Below are positions 58,500 through 64,000 of a stretch of 64,000 nucleotides of DNA, piece after piece. The position numbers and the translations under genes were made by a program. This DNA comes from Pisaster brevispinus (Eukaryota > Echinodermata > Asteroidea > Forcipulatida > Asteriidae): assembly GCA_023634235.1 (NCBI GenBank), contig JAMKCF010000045.1, positions 248,001-312,000 of the forward strand, read 5' to 3'. Position 1 is the first letter of the stretch. Each line of letters begins with the position of its first letter. The notes under the pieces were generated by a model. That model searched no databases. It had not been told where the DNA came from and saw only the letters and a list, made by a program, of their open reading frames with translations.

Positions 58500-61164
58500 C
58501 CCTTGAGACGGGCTTTCCAGTGGTATAAAACTTGTGCTAATCCGATGATGCCATGAGGGTGATTTGACCCTCCTTATTTTGTGTTTGTCTTTTTGACAGC
58601 AAAAACGAGTTGGAGATGTTTTGCGGGGAGTTTGTAGCGTCCCCACTTGCTGGTCTCTTCCGGTGTGAAACCTGCCCTCATCGGCCGTAAAAGTCTAATT
58701 TTCGGATGCGGGGATACCTAAAGAAGAGTCAGGTAAAAAAATTATCTCTCTAGCCCCCCTAGAACGGGAGTTATTCCCAAACTCACCTGGAATTTATTCC
58801 GGGTCATTACCCCGGCCGGCGAGACCTTGCTTCGCAGCCGGCCCCTGGGATTTTTCAATTTCTGTTAGGGGTAGGCCTAACATCTAGGCCGCTCGCCTCG
58901 CCTACAGAACCGTCAGCGACCCCAAACTCATGGGAGAGATAGCCCTTGAGACGGGCTTTCAAGTGGTATAAAACTTGTGCTAATCCGATGATGCCTTGAG
59001 GGTGATTTGACCCTCCTTATTTTGTGTTTGTCTTTTTGACAGCAAAAACGAGTTGGAGATGTTTTGCGGGGAGTTTGTAGCGTCCCCACTTGCTGGTCTC
59101 TTCCGGTGTGAAACCTGCCCTCATCGGCCGTAAAAGTCTAATTTTCGGATGCGGGGATACCTAAGGAAGAGCCAGGTAAAAAAATTATCTCTCTAGCCCC
59201 CCTAGAACGGGAGTTATTCCCAAACTCACCTGGAATTTATTCCGGGTCATTACCCCGGCCGGCGAGACCTTGCTTCGCAGCCGGCCCTGGGATTTTTCAA
59301 TTTCTGTTAGGGGTAGGCCTAACATCTAGGCGGCTCGCTTCGCCTACAGAACCGTCAGCGACTCCAAACTCATGGGAGAGATAGCACTTGGGACGGGCTT
59401 TCCAGTGGTATAAAACTTGTGCTAATCCGATGATGCCTTGAGGGTGATTTGACCCTCCTTATTTTGTGTTTGTCTTTTTGACAGCAAAAACGAGTTGGAG
59501 ATGTTTTGCGGGGAGTTTGTAGCGTCCCCGCTTGCTGGTCTCTTCCGGTGTGAAACCTGCCCTCATCGGCCGTAAAAGTCTAATTTTAGGATGCGGGGAT
59601 ACCTAAGGAAGAGTCAGGTAAAAAAATTATCTCTCTAGCCCCCCTAGAACGGGAGTTATTCCCAAACTCACCTGGAATTTATTCCGGGTCATTACCCCGG
59701 CCGGCGAGACCTTGCTTCGCAGCCGGCCCCTGGGATTTTTCAATTTCTGTTAGGGGTAGGCCTAACATCTAGGCCGCTCGCCTCGCCTACAGAACCGTCA
59801 GCGACCCCAAACTCATGGGAGAGATAGCCCTTGAGACGGGCTTTCAAGTGGTATAAAACTTGTGCTAATCCGATGATGCCTTGAGGGTGATTTGACCCTC
59901 CTTATTTTGTGTTTGTCTTTTTGACAGCAAAAACGAGTTGGAGATGTTTTGCGGGGAGTTTGTAGCGTCCCCACTTGCTGGTCTCTTCCGGTGTGAAACC
60001 TGCCCTCATCGGCCGTAAAAGTCTAATTTTCGGATGCGGGGATACCTAAGGAAGAGCCAGGTAAAAAAATTATCTCTCTAGCCCCCCTAGAACGGGAGTT
60101 ATTCCCAAACTCACCTGGAATTTATTCCGGGTCATTACCCCGGCCGGCGAGACCTTGCTTCGCAGCCGGCCCCTGGGATTTTTCAATTTCTGTTAGGGGT
60201 AGGCCTAACATCTAGGCCGCTCGCCTCGCCTACAGAACGGTCAGCGACCCCAAACTCATGGGAGAGATAGCCCTTGAGACGGGCTTTCCAGTGGTATAAA
60301 ACTTGTGCTAATCCGATGATGCCTTGAGGGTGATTTGACCCTCCTTATTTTGTGTTTGTCTTTTTGACAGCAAAAACGAGTTGGAGATGTTTTGCGGGGA
60401 GTTTGTAGCGTCCCCACTTGCTGGTCTCTTCCGGTGTGAAACCTGCCCTCATCGGCCGTAAAAGTCTAATTTTCGGATGCGGGGATACCTAAGGAAGAGT
60501 CAGGTAAAAAAATTATCTCTCTAGCCCCCCTAGAACGGGAGTTATTCCCAAACTCACCTGGAATTTATTCCGGGTCATTACCCCGGCCGGCGAGACCTTG
60601 CTTCGCAGCCGGCCCCTGGGATTTTTCAATTTCTGTTAGGGGTAGGCCTAACATCTAGGCCGCTCGCCTCGCCTACAGAACCGTCAGCAACCCCAAACTC
60701 ATGGGAGAGATAGCCCTTGAGACGGGCTTTCAAGTGGTATAAAACTTGTGCTAATCCGATGATGCCTTGAGGGTGATTTGACCCTCCTTATTTTGTGTTT
60801 GTCTTTTTGACAGCAAAAACGAGTTGGAGATGTTTTGCGGGGAGTTTGTAGCGTCCCCACTTGCTGGTCTCTTCCGGTGTGAAACCTGCCCTCATCGGCC
60901 GTAAAAGTCTAATTTTCGGATGCGGGGATACCTAAGGAAGAGCCAGGTAAAAAAATTATCTCTCTAGCCCCCCTAGAACGGGAGTTATTCCCAAACTCAC
61001 CTGGAATTTATTCCGGGTCATTACCCCGGCCGGCGAGACCTTGCTTCGCAGCCGGCCCCTGGGATTTTTCAATTTCTGTTAGGGGTAGGCCTAACATCTA
61101 GGCCGCTCGCCTCGCCTACAGAACCGTCAGCGACCCCAAACTCATGGGAGAGATAGCCCTTGAG
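58500..61164 (+). repeat. Dimer-based HOR with 'tttcaagtgg' and 'gaagagccagg'
   Basis: 'tttcaagtgg' at about 58958, 59843 and 60729 and 'gaagagccagg' at 59166, 60051 and 60937 mark three copies of a two-monomer unit (885-886 bp). They occur in the same monomers as 'gtccccacttgc'. A lost C in 'gccggccctggg' (about 59283) makes the first spacing 885. Confidence 0.85.
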
Positions 61165-63830
61165 ACGGGCTTTCCAGTGGTATAAAACTTGTGCTAATCC
61201 GATGATGCCTTGAGGGTGATTTGACCCTCCTTATTTTGTGTTTGTCTTTTTGACAGCAAAAACGAGTTGGAGATGTTTTGCGGGGAGTTTGTAGCGTCCC
61301 CGCTTGCTGGTCTCTTCCGGTGTGAAACCTGCCCTCATCGGCCGTAAAAGTCTAATTTTCGGATGCGGGGATACCTAAGGAAGAGTCAGGTAAAAAAATT
61401 ATCTCTCTAGCCCCCCTAGAACGGGAGTTATTCCCAAACTCACCTGGAATTTATTCCGGGTCATTACCCCGGCCGGCGAGACCTTGCTTCGCAGCCGGCC
61501 CCTGGGATTTTTCAATTTCTGTTAGGGGTAGGCCTAACATCTAGGCCGCTCGCCTCGCCTACAGAACGGTCAGCGACCCCAAACTCATGGGAGAGATAGC
61601 CCTTGAGACGGGCTTTCCAGTGGTATAAAACTTGTGCTAATCCGATGATGCCTTGAGGGTGATTTGACCCTCCTTATTTTGTGTTTGTCTTTTTGACAGC
61701 AAAAACGAGTTGGAGATGTTTTGCGGGGAGTTTGTAGCGTCCCCACTTGCTGGTCTCTTCCGGTGTGAAACCTGCCCTCATCGGCCGTAAAAGTCTAATT
61801 TTCGGATGCGGGGATACCTAAGGAAGAGTCAGGTAAAAAAATTATCTCTCTAGCCCCCCTAGAACGGGAGTTATTCCCAAACTCACCTGGAATTTATTCC
61901 GGGTCATTACCCCGGCCGGCGAGACCTTGCTTCGCAGCCGGCCCCTGGGATTTTTCAATTTCTGTTAGGGGTAGGCCTAACATCTAGGCCGCTCGCCTCG
62001 CCTACAGAACCGTCAGCGACCCCAAACTCATGGGAGAGATAGCCCTTGAGACGGGCTTTCCAGTGGTATAAAACTTGTGCTAATCCGATGATGCCTTGAG
62101 GGTGATTTGACCCTCCTTATTTTGTGTTTGTCTTTTTGACAGCAAAAACGAGTTGGAGATGTTTTGCGGGGAGTTTGTAGCGTCCCCGCTTGCTGGTCTC
62201 TTCCGGTGTGAAACCTGTCCTCATCGGCCGTAAAAGTCTAATTGTCGGATGCGGGGATACCTAAGGAAGAGTCAGGTAAAAAAATTATCTCTCTAGCCCC
62301 CCTAGAACGGGAGTTATTCCCAAACTCACCTGGAATTTATTCCGGGTCATTACACCGGCCGGCGAGACCTTGCTTCGCAGCCGGCCCCTGGGATTTTTCA
62401 ATTTCTGTTAGGGGTAGGCCTAACATCTAGGCCGCTCGCCTCGCCTACAGAACGGTCAGCGACCCTAAACTCATGGGAGAGATAGCCCTTGAGACGGGCT
62501 TTCCAGTGGTATAAAACTTGTGCTAATCCGATGATGCCTTGAGGGTGATTTGACCCTCCTTATTTTGTGTTTGTCTTTTTGACAGCAAAAACGAGTTGGA
62601 GATGTTTTGCGGGGAGTTTGTAGCGTCCCCGCTTGCTGGTCTCTTCCGGTGTGAAACCTGCCCTCATCGGCCGTAAAAGTCTAATTTTCGGATGCGGGGA
62701 TACCTAAGGAAGAGTCAGGTAAAAAAATTATCTCTCTAGCCCCCCTAGAACGGGAGTTGTTCCCAAACTCACCTGGAATTTATTCCGGGTCATTACCCCG
62801 GCCGGCGAGACCTTGCTTCGCAGCCGGCCCCTGGGATTTTTCAATTTCTGTTAGGGGTAGGCCTAACATCTAGGCCGCTCGCCTCGCCTACAGAACCGTC
62901 AGCGACCCCAAACTCATAGGAGAGATAGCCCTTGAGACGGGCTTTCCAGTGGTATAAAACTTGTGCTAATCCGATGATGCCTTGAGGGTGATTTGACCCT
63001 CCTTATTTTGTGTTTGTCTTTTTGACAGCAAAAACGAGTTGGAGATGTTTTGCGGGGAGTTTGTTGCGTCCCCACTTGCTGGTCTCTTCCGGTGTGAAAC
63101 CTGCCCTCATCGGCCGTAAAAGTCTAATTTTCGGATGCGGGGATACCTAAGGAAGAGTCAGGTAAAAAAATTATCTCTCTAGCCCCCCTAGAACGGGAGT
63201 TATTCCCAAACTCACCTGGAATTTATTCCGGGTCATTACCCCGGCCGGCGAGACCTTGCTTCGCAGCCGGCCCCTGGGATTTTTTCAATTTCTGTTAGGG
63301 GTAGGCCTAACATCTAGGCCGCTCGCCTCGCCTACAGAACCGTCAGCAATCCCAAACTCATGGGAGAGATAGCCCTTGAGACGGGCTTTCCAGTGGTATA
63401 AAACTTGTGCTAATCCGATGATGCCTTGAGGGTGATTTGACCCTCCTTATTTTGTGTTTGTCTTTTTGACAGCAAAAACGAGTTGGAGATGTTTTGCGGG
63501 GAGTTTGTAGCGTCCCCGCTTGCTGGTCTCTTCCGGTGTGAAACCTGTCCTCATCGGCCGTAAAAGTCTAATTGTCGGATGCGGGGATACCTAAGGAAGA
63601 GTCAGGTAAAAACATTATCTCTCTAGCCCCCCTAGAACGGGAGTTATTCCCAAACTCACCTGGAATTTATTCCGGGTCATTACACCGGCCGGCGAGACCT
63701 TGCTTCGCAGCCGGCCCCTGGGATTTTTCAATTTCTGTTAGGGGTAGGCCTAACATCTAGGCCTAACATCTATCGCCTCGCCTACAGAACCGTCAGCGAC
63801 CCCAACCTCATGGGAGAGATAGCCCTTGAG
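61165..63830 (+). repeat. Final monomers including a trimeric duplication (1330 bp)
   Basis: A monomer with three private changes, 'cctgtcctc', 'aattgtcgg' and 'ttacaccgg', occurs at about 62215-62360 and again at about 63545-63690, 1330 bp apart. Changes not shared include 'aaaaacattatc' in the second copy. The other monomers are close to consensus. Confidence 0.85.
63746..63780 (+). repeat. Short direct duplication in the 3' part of a monomer
   Basis: 'ggcctaacatcta' is present twice in a row and replaces the usual 'ggccgc' before 'tcgcctcgcc', giving a 450-bp monomer. It lies exactly on the GGCCTA/TAGGCC inverted repeat, so slippage at a hairpin is the simplest explanation. Confidence 0.85.
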
Positions 63831-64000
63831 ACGGGCTTTCCAGTGGTATAAAACTTGTGCTAATCCGATGATGCCTTGAGGGTGATTTGACCCTCCTTAT
63901 TTTGTGTTTGTCTTTTTGACAGCAAAAACGAGTTGGAGATGTTTTGCGGGGAGTTTGTAGCGTCCCCACTTGCTGGTCTCTTCCGGTGTGAAACCTGCTC

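Larger units (their letters stand above)
1..64000. repeat. Tandem satellite array, monomer about 443 bp, about 144 copies
   Basis: The whole window is built from one repeated unit. Taking the phase base as the A of 'acggg' (or 'acggt'), monomers start at 1, 444, 887, 1330, 1776, 2219, 2662, 3136 and so on; steps are 443 bp except where local indels occur (446, 474, 440, 450). The same landmarks return in every copy: 'ggtataaaac', 'gagggtgatttgaccctc', 'ctttttgacag', 'gtccccgcttgc', 'aggaagagtcaggt', 'ctcacctggaat' and 'aggcctaacatctaggcc'. Copies differ at only a few positions by eye. Nothing unrelated to the monomer is present. Homogenised monomers with nested higher-order periods are typical of eukaryotic centromeric or pericentromeric satellites. 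A spacer subrepeat of some other tandem locus is possible but less likely at 64 kb. The repeat nature is certain; the chromosomal location is inferred. Confidence 0.98.

Noticed and set aside
1..64000. CRISPR array or prokaryotic repeat locus
   Set aside because: There are no unique spacers between short repeats. The whole 443-bp unit is repeated, with TATA-like and satellite features.
1..64000. CENP-B box or telomeric repeat
   Set aside because: No match to the CENP-B box core or to TTAGGG-type tandem repeats was found on reading the monomer in both orientations.
1..64000. Ribosomal DNA spacer subrepeats
   Set aside because: No rRNA coding sequence interrupts 64 kb, and the HOR structure is that of satellite DNA. 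It cannot be fully excluded without flanking sequence.

Overview
This window is one uninterrupted satellite DNA array. From the first base to the last it consists of tandem copies of a monomer about 443 bp long, roughly 144 copies in all. I found no unique sequence, protein-coding gene, rRNA, tRNA, transposon coding region or CRISPR array. Long homogenised monomers arranged in several kinds of higher-order repeat (HOR) point to a eukaryotic genome and to a centromeric, pericentromeric or other heterochromatic block. The sequence does not let me name the species or a known satellite family. Each monomer has about 22-23 CpG dinucleotides and moderate GC content.

Layout. Positions 1-16480 run in one orientation, called 'forward' here. 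They hold two leading monomers, a 2249-bp five-monomer HOR (887-3135 and 3136-5384) with a four-monomer derivative (5385-7184), and then an eight/seven-monomer HOR (about 9071-16.1 kb). Positions 16481-20820 are inverted. Their private variants match forward monomers near 35.2-36.9 kb. Positions 20821-64000 are forward again: a mosaic related to the 9-16 kb HOR (20.8-29.5 kb), a 1772-bp four-monomer HOR (about 30.4-35 kb), a mixed and dimeric part (35.2-39.2 kb), a 1329-bp trimeric HOR (39.2-43.2 kb), a subfamily with a private core variant (45.5-51.3 kb), a 238-bp internal deletion at 52.9 kb, and further local dimer and trimer amplifications up to 63.8 kb.

Monomer anatomy, using the consensus-like copy at 25973-26415. 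It holds six or seven short perfect inverted repeats, one TATA-like element, an A-run of variable length, and on the minus strand a strong splice-donor match and acceptor match 69 bp apart. Because 443 = 3x147+2, any reading frame shifts at each monomer boundary. The open frames present (132 codons at most) are therefore best explained as by-products of the repeat.

The points most worth following up are the inverted duplicative block with its two different junctions, the tendency of rearrangement breakpoints to fall in or beside the monomer's hairpins, and the splice-like and TATA-like signals that might matter if the array is transcribed. No multi-gene system is visible here.
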